Source: UBA2108 sp963925495
Lineage (GTDB): Bacteria > Bacteroidota > Bacteroidia > Flavobacteriales_G > Salibacteraceae
Reading direction: 5' to 3'
NCBI GenBank assembly: GCA_963925495.1
Contig: CAWUST010000056.1
Location: 1-25,486 of the forward strand
Length of the DNA stretch: 25,486 nt
A model generated the notes under the pieces. It was not told the origin of the DNA, made no database searches, and saw only the letters and a program-made list of their open reading frames with translations. Shown in pieces: positions 1-8,566 of the stretch. The position numbers were made by a program, and so were the translations under genes. Position 1 is the stretch's first letter; the number at the start of each line of letters is the position of its first letter.

Positions 1-524
1 AAATTAAAATTTTAGATTTTGGTGCCAATTGGGGATATGCAAGTTATCAGTTCAAAAAAAGTGGTTTTGAAGTTGAATCTTTTGAAATATCCAAGCATAA
101 AGTAAAATTCGCAAAGCAATTAGGTATTGATATAAAAACGGATTTAGAACAGTTAGGAGGTGACTTTGATGTTTTTTTTAGTTCACATGTAATCGAACAC
201 CATCCTCATCCAAATGAAATGATTTCATTAGCTAAGAAAGTTTTGAAAAAAGATGGAATAATGATTACTTTTTGCCCTAATGGATCCGATGAATTAAGAA
301 ATGTAAACTTTCAATCTTTTCATAAATATTGGGGTATGGTCCACCCAAATTATTTTGCTGATAAGTACTTTACGAAGAATTTTGATCAAAACCCTTATTA
401 TATTACTTCAAGTGCGAATTACAATGAGATTGAGAAGCAAATTTTTTCTGACCAGAAAATCGGAGATACGTCGGGTCTTGAATTACTTGTAATTGCTCAG
501 CCAAACATGGAAGTTGAAAATTAA
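1..524 (+). CDS. Class I SAM-dependent methyltransferase, 5'-truncated by the window edge
   Basis: The frame is open from the first bases to the stop at 522-524, so the start lies before the window. The visible part begins at SAM-binding motif I (ILDFGANWGYAS), continues through an acidic strand-2 region (EVESFEIS) and contains the post-motif SSHVIEHHPHP, the usual D/S-x-x-x-x-E-H pattern of Methyltransf_11/23-type enzymes. An ATG at 219 is internal and would remove the whole SAM site, so it is not the start. The enzyme probably methylates a sugar or a glycan end in the cytoplasm; the acceptor cannot be read from sequence. Its stop overlaps the next start by one base (TAATG), which indicates translational coupling with the glycosyltransferase at 524. 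Confidence 0.85.
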   Translation, partial: IKILDFGANWGYASYQFKKSGFEVESFEISKHKVKFAKQLGIDIKTDLEQLGGDFDVFFSSHVIEHHPHPNEMISLAKKVLKKDGIMITFCPNGSDELRNVNFQSFHKYWGMVHPNYFADKYFTKNFDQNPYYITSSANYNEIEKQIFSDQKIGDTSGLELLVIAQPNMEVEN

Positions 525-1753
525 TGAAAGAGAGTGTTGTAGTGTCTTTATTAGGTGCAAGAATGAATTATGCTGTGCCAAGGATTTTTAATGACAACGG
601 TCTCTTAAAACACTTCTACACGGATATTTCGGCGAATAAAGGAATTCTAAAATTTTTACAATTAATTCCGAATAAATATTTAAATGAACCCACCAAAAAA
701 ATTAAATCAAGAGTTGCCTCAGGAATACCCTTGAGTAAGATTTCCCACTATCCAATTTTTGGAGTCAAATATGGCATCAATAATGTAAAGGCTAAAGATG
801 AATTAGATTATTTAAGAAACTTTCTTTGGGGTGCGAAGAAATTTAATAATTGGGTAATAAATGATGAGCACTTTACAGGCAATTCAATTTACGCTTTTAA
901 TACGGCAGCTTTAGAGTTATTTTCATCTTCATGTTGCCCGAATAATAAAATTCTTGAACAAACTATAGCTCCGTATGCAACAGAAAAAAAAATACTTCGA
1001 GCGGAAAGAGAAAATTATAGTCAATGGGTTTTAAAAGAAAGTCAAAAATATAAAGTTTTAGAAACTCTTGAACAAGAGTATATTGACCGAGAAATTGAAG
1101 AGATGAAACTTTCAACTTCAATTTTATGTGGATCACAATTTGTTAAAAATGAAATCATCTCATTGGGAATAGACAAAGAGAAATGTCAAGTTGTTCCTTA
1201 CGGTATTTCGTTTGACAAGCGAGAAATACCCGTGAGAAAGCCCTCAAAAAAAATTGAGGTTTTATTTGTAGGAAGAATTGGCTTGAGAAAAGGGATTCAA
1301 TATTTACTTGAATCTGCAAAACAATTGGTCCATGTAGCTAATATCACCGCTGTAGGGCCCTTTGATGTAAACGATTACGCCCTTAAGGAAATTTCTAAAT
1401 ACATTCATCTTACTGGACCTGTAAGTCGTTCCCATGTACAGGAATATTATATGAACGCTGATGCTTTTGTTTTGCCTTCTTTATGTGAGGGTTCTGCTAC
1501 CGTAATTTATGAAGCGATGTCATTTGGGCTGCCAATAATTACTACAAATAATTCGGGTTCTATAATTGAAAATGGAAATGAGGGATTTATAGTTCCTGAA
1601 CACGACCATCAAGAAATCACAGATTCTATACTTAAATTATTAGATTTTGATTTAAGACAATCGATGGCTGAAAAGTCATTACTCGCCTCTAATAATGGCT
1701 CTTACGATGCGTATGCCAGAAGATTAAGTCTAGCAATGAAGGATAAAGTATAA
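524..1753 (+). CDS. Glycosyltransferase family 4 (GT-B fold)
   Basis: A 409-residue protein with a two-lobed GT-B layout. The C-terminal lobe is a clear Glycos_transf_1 domain: VLFVGRIGLRKG at about 246-257, then LPSLCEGSATVIYEAMSFG at about 318-336, where Glu322 and Glu330 form the E-x7-E motif that contacts the nucleotide-sugar donor. The N-terminal lobe (1-200) starts SLLGARMNYAVPRI and is less conserved, as expected for the acceptor side. There is no signal peptide or membrane helix, so it should act at the cytoplasmic face on a lipid-linked glycan. It overlaps the preceding methyltransferase by one base. Donor and linkage cannot be assigned. Confidence 0.9.
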   Translation: MKESVVVSLLGARMNYAVPRIFNDNGLLKHFYTDISANKGILKFLQLIPNKYLNEPTKKIKSRVASGIPLSKISHYPIFGVKYGINNVKAKDELDYLRNFLWGAKKFNNWVINDEHFTGNSIYAFNTAALELFSSSCCPNNKILEQTIAPYATEKKILRAERENYSQWVLKESQKYKVLETLEQEYIDREIEEMKLSTSILCGSQFVKNEIISLGIDKEKCQVVPYGISFDKREIPVRKPSKKIEVLFVGRIGLRKGIQYLLESAKQLVHVANITAVGPFDVNDYALKEISKYIHLTGPVSRSHVQEYYMNADAFVLPSLCEGSATVIYEAMSFGLPIITTNNSGSIIENGNEGFIVPEHDHQEITDSILKLLDFDLRQSMAEKSLLASNNGSYDAYARRLSLAMKDKV

Positions 1754-1773
1754 TTAATTTAAGAATTGTAAAT

Positions 1774-3057
1774 GTGAAAAAAATAATTGAATTTATTTTG
1801 TTTTCTACCATTTTTATAAATGGAATAATTCTATTTAGAACTCCTTTTGAAGGATATCATTACTACTTAATTGCTTTACTGTTCATCCCTTTATTTATGT
1901 ATAAATATGGGTTTCCTAAAGTCCCGTTTAAGGTATTATTTATTCCTGGTGTCATTGGCATTATTCAGATTTTATTAGGAAATAATGAAATGTTCGTATT
2001 TATTAAAATCTGGGGAGGCTTACTTTTTTTGTTGACTTTTTTCCACGGATTAATCGAATATTATAATTATGATGTAAATAGACTGTTTAATGTTTATTTA
2101 AAATGGAGTGTCGTTATTGCATACATAGGGATAATTCAAGTTATTTCGTTTATTATAGGCTTTAAATTGGGCTATGATTATACTTGGATTTTTAATAAAT
2201 GGGCCGTAAACAGTGGAAGTTTATTTTTTATTCGCTTAAATTCTTTTTTTTCGGAACCAGCCCAATTTGCTATTACTATGGCGCCAGCAGTATTCATTGC
2301 ATTGAGGAGCATTTTTGATAATAAAACAGCTTCTTTTGAAATGTCAAGAAAATCAGCTTTTGTCATTCTTTCGGCTTACCTTATGACTACTTCCTCGGTT
2401 GCTTATTTGGGTTTTTTGACTATAATATTCATCTACTTAATAGAGAAAAGGCAAACTGTTTATCTAGTTTTGATTGTTATTATAATTCCTCTTTTATCAG
2501 TAATAGCTTACAAAAATATAGATGAGGTTAGGGTTAGAGCTGATTCCTTTTATGGGTTGGCTGTTTTGGATGATTTTTCAATAAAAAACGTAAATAATTC
2601 AAGTTTTGTGTTGTACAACAATTTTACCGTTGCATGGAGAAATTTTCTTGACCATCCTTTAGGAACGGGCCTTGGCTCACACCCAATTGCTTTTAAAAAA
2701 TATTCTCTAACTAATTCGGGTAATATTTTTAAATTAGAATTTAATGCAAAAGATGGTAATTCTACCTTTGTAAGGTTGTTATCGGAAACAGGGATTATTG
2801 GTATTGGTTTTTTAGTTTGGCTTTTGGTCGGGAGTTTTTCTAAAGAAAGCAAGGGTTCCGCAAGTTACATATTGTCTACCAGTTTGCTTGTTTTGATAAT
2901 ATTGCATTTGTTTAGGCAAGGCAATTATTTTGTGAGTGGCTTTCCATTTTTTGTTCTTTTATATTATTATAATGGGATAAAGAGTAAAGAAAATCTTCGT
3001 TTAAGTGAACAAAATACAGATCAAATAATTGATTCTTTGGATAATACTTTGAAATAA
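1774..3057 (+). CDS. Polytopic membrane protein, O-antigen polymerase/ligase (Wzy/WaaL-like)
   Basis: A 427-residue very hydrophobic protein with roughly ten predicted membrane segments and one larger loop (about residues 250-320) between late helices, the topology of the Wzy_C / O-antigen ligase superfamily. Family-like patterns are FFSEPAQFA at about 159-167 (the S-E-P motif common in polymerases) and HPLGTGLGSHP at about 295-305, followed by SETGIIGIGF. The start is GTG at 1774: an ATG two bases earlier runs straight into TGA, and the next in-frame ATG lies beyond the first helix. It would polymerise lipid-linked repeat units, or ligate the glycan, on the periplasmic side. Polymerase and ligase cannot be told apart by sequence alone; the central position in the glycosyltransferase operon favours polymerase. 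Confidence 0.82.
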   Translation: MKKIIEFILFSTIFINGIILFRTPFEGYHYYLIALLFIPLFMYKYGFPKVPFKVLFIPGVIGIIQILLGNNEMFVFIKIWGGLLFLLTFFHGLIEYYNYDVNRLFNVYLKWSVVIAYIGIIQVISFIIGFKLGYDYTWIFNKWAVNSGSLFFIRLNSFFSEPAQFAITMAPAVFIALRSIFDNKTASFEMSRKSAFVILSAYLMTTSSVAYLGFLTIIFIYLIEKRQTVYLVLIVIIIPLLSVIAYKNIDEVRVRADSFYGLAVLDDFSIKNVNNSSFVLYNNFTVAWRNFLDHPLGTGLGSHPIAFKKYSLTNSGNIFKLEFNAKDGNSTFVRLLSETGIIGIGFLVWLLVGSFSKESKGSASYILSTSLLVLIILHLFRQGNYFVSGFPFFVLLYYYNGIKSKENLRLSEQNTDQIIDSLDNTLK

Positions 3058-3099
3058 ATTTAACTTCAAAGGGGATAAACAAATAGATATTTAGCGTTA

Positions 3100-4152
3100 A
3101 TGAAAATTGTTTTTCTATATACTGAAATAGCAGATTATTTTTTATCCGCTTGCCTTGAATTATCCAAGGACGCTGAAGTGCACATTGTTAAATGGGAGGT
3201 TGCAAAAGAGGCCCCTTTTAAATTCGATTTCCCCAAGGAGTTAAATATATACGAAAGAGGAGATTATAATAATGCTTCTTTGATGAAGCTCATGAATGAG
3301 ATAAATCCAGATATTGTCTTTTGTTCAGGTTGGATTGACAAAGGCTATTTGAGTATAATAAAGAACTTCAAGAATAAAATTCCAACTGTACTAACCATGG
3401 ATAATATTTATGTTGGAAATCTTCGCCAACGAATAGCAATATTATTTGCAAGGATTTCAATTCTTAAGAATTTTTCCCAAGTTTGGGTTCCAGGTGAACT
3501 TCAACGTCATTTTGCTCTTAAATTAGGATTTGATAAAAATAGAATTAAGTCTGGTTTTTATACAGCAAATACACCTATTTTCGAAAAAAAGTACTTAATA
3601 AATAGGAAGGATAGAATGGACAATGTGCCTAAACGTTTTCTTTTTGTGGGTAGATATGTAAAAGAAAAAGGAATACTCGAATTATGGGACACATACAGGT
3701 TGTATAAAGAAGGCGGAGGCACTTGGGACTTGTGGTGTGTTGGCACAGGAGCTTTATGGGACGAACGTCCAAATATTGAAGGTTTAAAACATTTTGGATT
3801 TGTACAACCCGGCGGTATTCTAGAAATAATTGAAAAATGTGGAGTTTACGTTTTACCAAGCTATTTTGAACCTTGGGGTGTTTCGGTTCATGAATTAGCG
3901 GCAAGTGGGTTTCCTATGTTGTTGAGCAATAAAATAGGATCGGCAAATCGTTTTCTTCAAAATGGTAAAAACGGCTATTTATTTGAATCGGGAAACAAAA
4001 AGGAGTTACTGGAGAAAATGAATAAAATATCTAACTTGACTAACTCCGAATTATTTAATATGGGAGAAATTGGATTCGCTAAATCAAAAGTAATGAGTCC
4101 GGAAGTGTGGTCGCAGCAGGCACAAAGCTTTCTCATTGAAAAGGTGAAATAA
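3100..4152 (+). CDS. Glycosyltransferase family 4 (GT-B fold)
   Basis: A 350-residue GT-B enzyme. The donor-binding lobe shows FLFVGRYVKEKG at about 180-191 and PSYFEPWGVSVHELAASG at 253-270, with Glu257 and Glu265 making the E-x7-E pair. The N-terminal lobe begins MKIVFLYTEIADYF and has a NPDIVFCSGW segment typical of the acceptor lobe in this family. It is shorter than the average GT4 but both lobes are complete. It has no membrane segment or signal peptide. It sits six bases before the hisH-like gene. The sugar transferred is not predictable. Confidence 0.9.
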   Translation: MKIVFLYTEIADYFLSACLELSKDAEVHIVKWEVAKEAPFKFDFPKELNIYERGDYNNASLMKLMNEINPDIVFCSGWIDKGYLSIIKNFKNKIPTVLTMDNIYVGNLRQRIAILFARISILKNFSQVWVPGELQRHFALKLGFDKNRIKSGFYTANTPIFEKKYLINRKDRMDNVPKRFLFVGRYVKEKGILELWDTYRLYKEGGGTWDLWCVGTGALWDERPNIEGLKHFGFVQPGGILEIIEKCGVYVLPSYFEPWGVSVHELAASGFPMLLSNKIGSANRFLQNGKNGYLFESGNKKELLEKMNKISNLTNSELFNMGEIGFAKSKVMSPEVWSQQAQSFLIEKVK

Positions 4153-4157
4153 ATTGT

Positions 4158-4775
4158 ATGATTGGAATAATTGATTACGGATTGGGAAACGTTGCATCTG
4201 TTATTAATATGCTTAAAAAAATAAATGAGCATGATGTAATTTTTTCTAATAACATCACCGAATTGGGAAAGTGCGAAAAATTAATTTTGCCCGGAGTTGG
4301 AGCCTTTGAGAAAGGAATGGAAAATTTAAAAAAAGCAAACTTGATAAGCTTTTTAAAGGATAAAGTAGAAAATGACCAAATACCAATATTAGGAATATGC
4401 TTAGGGATGCAACTCTTAACCCGTTTCAGTGAAGAAGGCGATGTAGAGGGATTAGGTTTTATTCAAGCAAAAACTAAGAAATTTAATTTTGAAACGGAAA
4501 GCCCATTTCCTATACCACACATGGGGTGGAATTATGTGAAAGTTGTGCGAAACAATAAAATTTTAAAAGAGGGTGAGAATCTTAAGATGAAATTCTATTT
4601 TGTTCATTCTTATTATGTTGAATGTCAAAATGGAAATGATGTTATAACTACTTCAAATTATGGCATCGACTTTTGTTCATCGTTTAATAATAACAACATT
4701 TATGGGGTCCAATTTCATCCAGAAAAGAGTCATATTTATGGAGAACAATTATTCAGAGAATTTGTTTCAATTTGA
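4158..4775 (+). CDS. hisH: HisH-like glutamine amidotransferase subunit (sugar-modifying type)
   Basis: A 205-residue class I glutamine amidotransferase matching the HisH subunit of imidazole glycerol phosphate synthase in length and motifs: IDYGLGNVASV at 5-15, the oxyanion strand LPGVGAF at 44-50, nucleophile Cys81 in GICLGMQ, and His187/Glu189 in FHPEKSH. The whole Cys-His-Glu triad is present, so it should hydrolyse glutamine and release ammonia to its HisF partner, encoded eight bases downstream. No other histidine gene is nearby and all neighbours are glycan genes. The parallel is the hisH2/hisF2 pair of Pseudomonas aeruginosa O-antigen loci, which supplies ammonia for acetamidino sugars. 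Housekeeping HisH is the alternative but is poorly supported by this context. Confidence 0.9.
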   Translation: MIGIIDYGLGNVASVINMLKKINEHDVIFSNNITELGKCEKLILPGVGAFEKGMENLKKANLISFLKDKVENDQIPILGICLGMQLLTRFSEEGDVEGLGFIQAKTKKFNFETESPFPIPHMGWNYVKVVRNNKILKEGENLKMKFYFVHSYYVECQNGNDVITTSNYGIDFCSSFNNNNIYGVQFHPEKSHIYGEQLFREFVSI

Positions 4776-4782
4776 TTTTTAA

Positions 4783-5538
4783 ATGGTATTAAAAAGAATA
4801 ATTCCCAGCTTATTATACAATAGAAATGGATTAGTTAAAACTACTAATTTTAAAAATCCAGTTTATATTGGTGATCCTATAAATTCGATTCGAATTTTCA
4901 ATAATAAAAAGGTGGATGAAATATCAATTATTGATATCGAAGCCAGCAAAAGAGGTCTAAAACCAGATTTTAAAAAGATCGGTGAATGTACTTCTGAGTG
5001 TTTTTCTCCGATGTCCTATGGTGGAGGAGTCAAATCAATGGATGATTTTCACCAATTATTTAAATCTGGAATTGAAAAAGTAGCGGTCAACACTATAATT
5101 ATCGAAAACCCTGAATTGGTTATTCTTGCGGTTAAAGAATTTGGTTCTAGTAGTATAATTGGTTCTGTTGACGTAAAATCTAATGTTTTTAATAAACAGA
5201 AAGTATTTGGTTATAAAGGAACTAAGTATAGTAAAAGTGTCGCCAGTTATTGTAAATATCTTTCAGAAGATATTGGAGTAGGGGAGTTATTGTTAACATC
5301 AGTAAATAGAGAAGGGACCTGGAAGGGAGCAGACATTTCCATGATTAAAGAAATTACTAATGCTATTAAAATACCTGTGGTTTATTCTGGAGGAATTAAT
5401 TCTATTGATAATATAAATGAAGTATTCAAGCTTGGTCGAATTAGTGGTGTAGCAATAGGAAATATGGCTGTTTATCAAAAAAAGGGAATGGGTGTTTTAT
5501 TAAGTTATCCTGACGAAAAATTAATTAATCGAAATTAG
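4783..5538 (+). CDS. hisF: HisF-like TIM-barrel protein, AglZ/HisF2-type acetamidino modification partner
   Basis: A 251-residue (beta/alpha)8 barrel of normal HisF length. The N-terminus reads RIIPSLLYNRNGLVKT where true HisF has the P/A-C-L-D-V pattern: the position of catalytic Asp11 (Thermotoga numbering) is Leu. Asp130 in GSVDVK and Asp51 in IIDIEAS are kept, and the TSIDRDG loop reads TSVNREG (Asp to Asn). The phosphate-binding loops SYGGGVK (78-84) and YSGGIN (201-206) remain. The FKNPVYIGDPIN segment is typical, as I recall, of polysaccharide-locus HisF2/AglZ proteins. The likely role is to accept ammonia from the HisH partner and channel it to a sugar amidotransferase rather than make imidazole glycerol phosphate. 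It lies between hisH (7-base gap) and asnB (6-base gap). Confidence 0.87.
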   Translation: MVLKRIIPSLLYNRNGLVKTTNFKNPVYIGDPINSIRIFNNKKVDEISIIDIEASKRGLKPDFKKIGECTSECFSPMSYGGGVKSMDDFHQLFKSGIEKVAVNTIIIENPELVILAVKEFGSSSIIGSVDVKSNVFNKQKVFGYKGTKYSKSVASYCKYLSEDIGVGELLLTSVNREGTWKGADISMIKEITNAIKIPVVYSGGINSIDNINEVFKLGRISGVAIGNMAVYQKKGMGVLLSYPDEKLINRN

Positions 5539-5544
5539 CTTTAT

Positions 5545-7416
5545 ATGTGTGGCATAGCCGGAGTTTTTGGATTAGATAATATTTCGTCCTCGAAAGAGGT
5601 CGCAGATGGGTTTTGCAATTCATTAAATCATCGAGGTCCAAATGCACGTGGAACTTATTTTGACCAAGAAGTTATTCTCAGCCATGTACGTCTTTCTATA
5701 ATTGATATTGACGAACGTAGCAATCAACCGTTTAAAAGTGCCGATAATAGATTTGTTTTGGTATTTAATGGTGAACTATACAATTACCAAGAAGTAAAGA
5801 CGGAATTCAAAGAATACAATTTCATTACAAATTCCGATACAGAGGTATTGCTGGCAGCATGGATAAAATGGGGAGTTAAATGTTTAGATAAATTTAATGG
5901 TATGTTTGCTTTTGCGGTTTGGGACAAGCAAAAAGAAGAGCTATTTTTATGTAGAGATCGACTAGGAATAAAACCATTGTATTTTTTCCAAGGAAATAGA
6001 AATTTTGTTTTTGCTTCTGAAATTAGAGCAATGCTGAATTCAGGATTGGTTCCTAGAAAACTGGCTGATGAAAATTTAAGTGAATACCTAAAGTATCAAA
6101 CCGTTCATGCGCCTAGAACTTTAGTTAAAGATGTTTTCCTAATACCGCCGGGTCAGTATTTAAAAGTATCGGATCAAGAAGTATTAGCAGTGGAATATTG
6201 GTCGCCAGAATCAAAAACTGCGGAACCAATTTCATCCAACCTAAATACCACAAAAAAAAGGATATCTGAATTATTGACATCTTCAGTAGAACGGAGATTA
6301 TTAAGCGATGTCCCTTTAGGAGCATTCCTATCCGGTGGCATCGATTCATCTCTTTTGGTTGGAATTATTCGAGAAAGATTGAATAAAAAACTAGATACAT
6401 TTGCAATCACTTTTTCGGAGAAAGAATTTTCCGAAGCGCCATACAGTAGAATGGTTGCAAAAAAGTTTAAAACCAACCATCATGAAATAGAATTAAGCCC
6501 GAGTGAGTTTAAAAATTCCGTTCCTGAGGCTTTAGGAGCAATGGATCATCCAAGTGGAGATGGACCAAATAGCTTTGTGGTTTCGCATGCTGTGAAAAAG
6601 GAAGGAATTACTGTAGCACTTTCTGGTTTAGGCGGAGATGAATTATTTGCAGGCTATCCTTATTTCACTCGTTTTTTAGATTTAAAAAATAAAAGTTATT
6701 TACTCAGTTTCCCGAAATATTCGAGGCAAATACTCGCATCTCTTGTTAGAAATTATAAAAAAGGCATTCAAGGACAAAAAATAGCAGAGACTTTATTACT
6801 TCCTTATTTTGATGTTGCCCATACTTATCCCATTAATAGGAGAATTTTAGGAGATCGAGAAATCAATCGAGTTTTGGTAAAAAGAAACTCTAAAGATTCA
6901 CTTTTTGAAGATTTAAAGCTACGTTTTAAATTTGGAGCTAAGGCGAGTTCTCTTCCCGAATTAAGTAAAGTGTCGATAGCAGAGATATCGACTTACATGC
7001 AAAATGTATTATTACGAGATAGCGACCAAATGAGTATGGCTAATGCATTGGAAGTTAGAGTCCCATTTCTTGACCACACTTTGGTTGAGTATGTTTTGAA
7101 AATACCAGATCAATTTAAGTATCCTAGTTTCTCGAAATCTTTATTGGTAAATTCATTTGACGGATTATTGCCTAATGAGATTGTTCATCGGCCAAAAATG
7201 GGGTTTGTTTTACCTTGGGAACAATGGCTGAAAAAGGACTTGCGTGAATTGTGTTTGACCAGTTTAGAATATTTAGAAAACACATCCTATTTTAATGATG
7301 GGAAAGTAAAAGCATTGTATGTAAGGTTTTTGAATGAGGATATTGAAATTACTTGGAGTAGAATATGGCACCTAGTTGCCCTAGGTTCCTGGATGAAAAT
7401 AAATGAAATTGAATAA
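5545..7416 (+). CDS. asnB: Asparagine synthase (glutamine-hydrolysing)-type amidotransferase
   Basis: A complete 623-residue AsnB-family protein. The class II glutaminase domain (1 to about 210) begins MCGIAGVFG, so Cys2 is exposed after Met removal; Arg49, Asn75-Gly76-Glu77 (FNGELYN) and Asp98 fit the glutamine site. The synthetase domain carries the ATP-pyrophosphatase PP-loop SGGIDSS at 263-269 and the later GLGGDELFAGYPYF segment. Biochemically it would adenylate a carboxylate and convert it to an amide. In surface-glycan loci such paralogues are usually proposed to amidate a uronic acid rather than aspartate. Its position directly after hisH-hisF supports a glycan role, but plain asparagine synthetase cannot be excluded. 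The next gene starts 14 bases before its stop. Confidence 0.9.
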   Translation: MCGIAGVFGLDNISSSKEVADGFCNSLNHRGPNARGTYFDQEVILSHVRLSIIDIDERSNQPFKSADNRFVLVFNGELYNYQEVKTEFKEYNFITNSDTEVLLAAWIKWGVKCLDKFNGMFAFAVWDKQKEELFLCRDRLGIKPLYFFQGNRNFVFASEIRAMLNSGLVPRKLADENLSEYLKYQTVHAPRTLVKDVFLIPPGQYLKVSDQEVLAVEYWSPESKTAEPISSNLNTTKKRISELLTSSVERRLLSDVPLGAFLSGGIDSSLLVGIIRERLNKKLDTFAITFSEKEFSEAPYSRMVAKKFKTNHHEIELSPSEFKNSVPEALGAMDHPSGDGPNSFVVSHAVKKEGITVALSGLGGDELFAGYPYFTRFLDLKNKSYLLSFPKYSRQILASLVRNYKKGIQGQKIAETLLLPYFDVAHTYPINRRILGDREINRVLVKRNSKDSLFEDLKLRFKFGAKASSLPELSKVSIAEISTYMQNVLLRDSDQMSMANALEVRVPFLDHTLVEYVLKIPDQFKYPSFSKSLLVNSFDGLLPNEIVHRPKMGFVLPWEQWLKKDLRELCLTSLEYLENTSYFNDGKVKALYVRFLNEDIEITWSRIWHLVALGSWMKINEIE

Positions 7417-8539
7417 GACAAAGCTTCTAATATTAAGCGATTGGTATCTCCCTTCTGTTAATGCGGGGGGGCCTGTGAGAAGTGTTTCAGCAATTGTTAC
7501 GGCTCTAAAATTAGATTTTGAAATTTCTCTTTTAACTCGAGATCGGGATTTTGGATCTACAGAAGCATTTCCGCATATTGAGGCAGATATTTGGATAAAA
7601 AAAGATGGGTTTCGTCTTCAATATATTTCTCCTTCTAAAATAAACGAAATTGTGAAGAGAGAAATACAATTAGATTATGATAAAATTTACATGAACAGTC
7701 TTTTTTCTTTTCCCTTTACTATTAACCCTTTGAGAAACCTTTCTAAAGATGATAAAAGACAAAAAGTTATTCTAGCTCCAAGGGGAATGTTAGGAAAAGG
7801 GGCTTTAGAGCTAAAATCCATTAAAAAGAATATTTTCTTATTCTTAACTAAAACCTTAGGCTTATATCAAAACATTACATGGCATGCTTCAACAGTTTTG
7901 GAGAAAAAAGAAATTCAAGAGGTATTTGGAAATAACGTTAATGTATTTTCAATTGAAAATATGGCAGCTTGTACTTTAGAGCCTTTCAAACCATTAGAAA
8001 AAATGGAAAATGACTTGAAACTTATTTTTGTTTCAAGGTTGTCCCCAAAAAAGAATTTAAAATTTCTCTTAGAATTAGTAAGTCAGCTTAACTTCAAAGT
8101 TAGTTTGGATATTTATGGTCCTATTGAAGATAAATACTATTGGTCTAGTTGCAAGGCTATCCTTGGTAACTCTAATCAAAAAATAGAATATAAAGGTATT
8201 TTGGACCCGGACGATTTAGTTTCTGTTATTTCTAATTACCATCTATTTGTCTTTCCTACATTAAATGAGAATTTTGGCCATATTATTCTGGAGACATTAA
8301 ATTCTTCAGTTCCAATTATACTTTCTAATCAAACACCTTGGCTCAACTTGGAAAATTGTTATGCTGGAAAAGAACTCTCTTTAAGGTCTAAAGAAGAATG
8401 GGTTAATTGGTTAAACAAGTTTTACCAAATGGGTAAATTGGAATATCAAAAATGGAGAGAAGGTGCTTGGGTTTTGTCTAAAAATAAATTGGAACAAAAC
8501 GATTTAGTAAATCAATATATTAATATGTTCAGTGAATAA
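7403..8539 (+). CDS. Glycosyltransferase family 4 (GT-B fold)
   Basis: A 378-residue GT4 enzyme. The N-terminus LSDWYLPSVNAGGPVRSV at 11-28 is the glycine-rich first loop typical of GT-B transferases. The C-terminal lobe shows LIFVSRLSPKKNL at about 207-219 and FPTLNENFGHIILETLNSS at 284-302, with Glu289 and Glu297 as the E-x7-E pair. There is no membrane segment. The ATG at 7403 lies inside the last codons of asnB (14-base overlap, different frame), so the two are probably translationally coupled. A closely spaced acetyltransferase follows. Donor and acceptor are unknown. Confidence 0.9.
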   Translation: MKLNKTKLLILSDWYLPSVNAGGPVRSVSAIVTALKLDFEISLLTRDRDFGSTEAFPHIEADIWIKKDGFRLQYISPSKINEIVKREIQLDYDKIYMNSLFSFPFTINPLRNLSKDDKRQKVILAPRGMLGKGALELKSIKKNIFLFLTKTLGLYQNITWHASTVLEKKEIQEVFGNNVNVFSIENMAACTLEPFKPLEKMENDLKLIFVSRLSPKKNLKFLLELVSQLNFKVSLDIYGPIEDKYYWSSCKAILGNSNQKIEYKGILDPDDLVSVISNYHLFVFPTLNENFGHIILETLNSSVPIILSNQTPWLNLENCYAGKELSLRSKEEWVNWLNKFYQMGKLEYQKWREGAWVLSKNKLEQNDLVNQYINMFSE

Positions 8540-8566
8540 ACCTTTCTATTACTTTTGAATTATTAA

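Noticed and set aside
4158..5538. Histidine biosynthesis assignment for the HisH/HisF pair
   Set aside because: No other his gene is nearby, the HisF lacks the Asp11 equivalent, and all neighbours are glycan genes.
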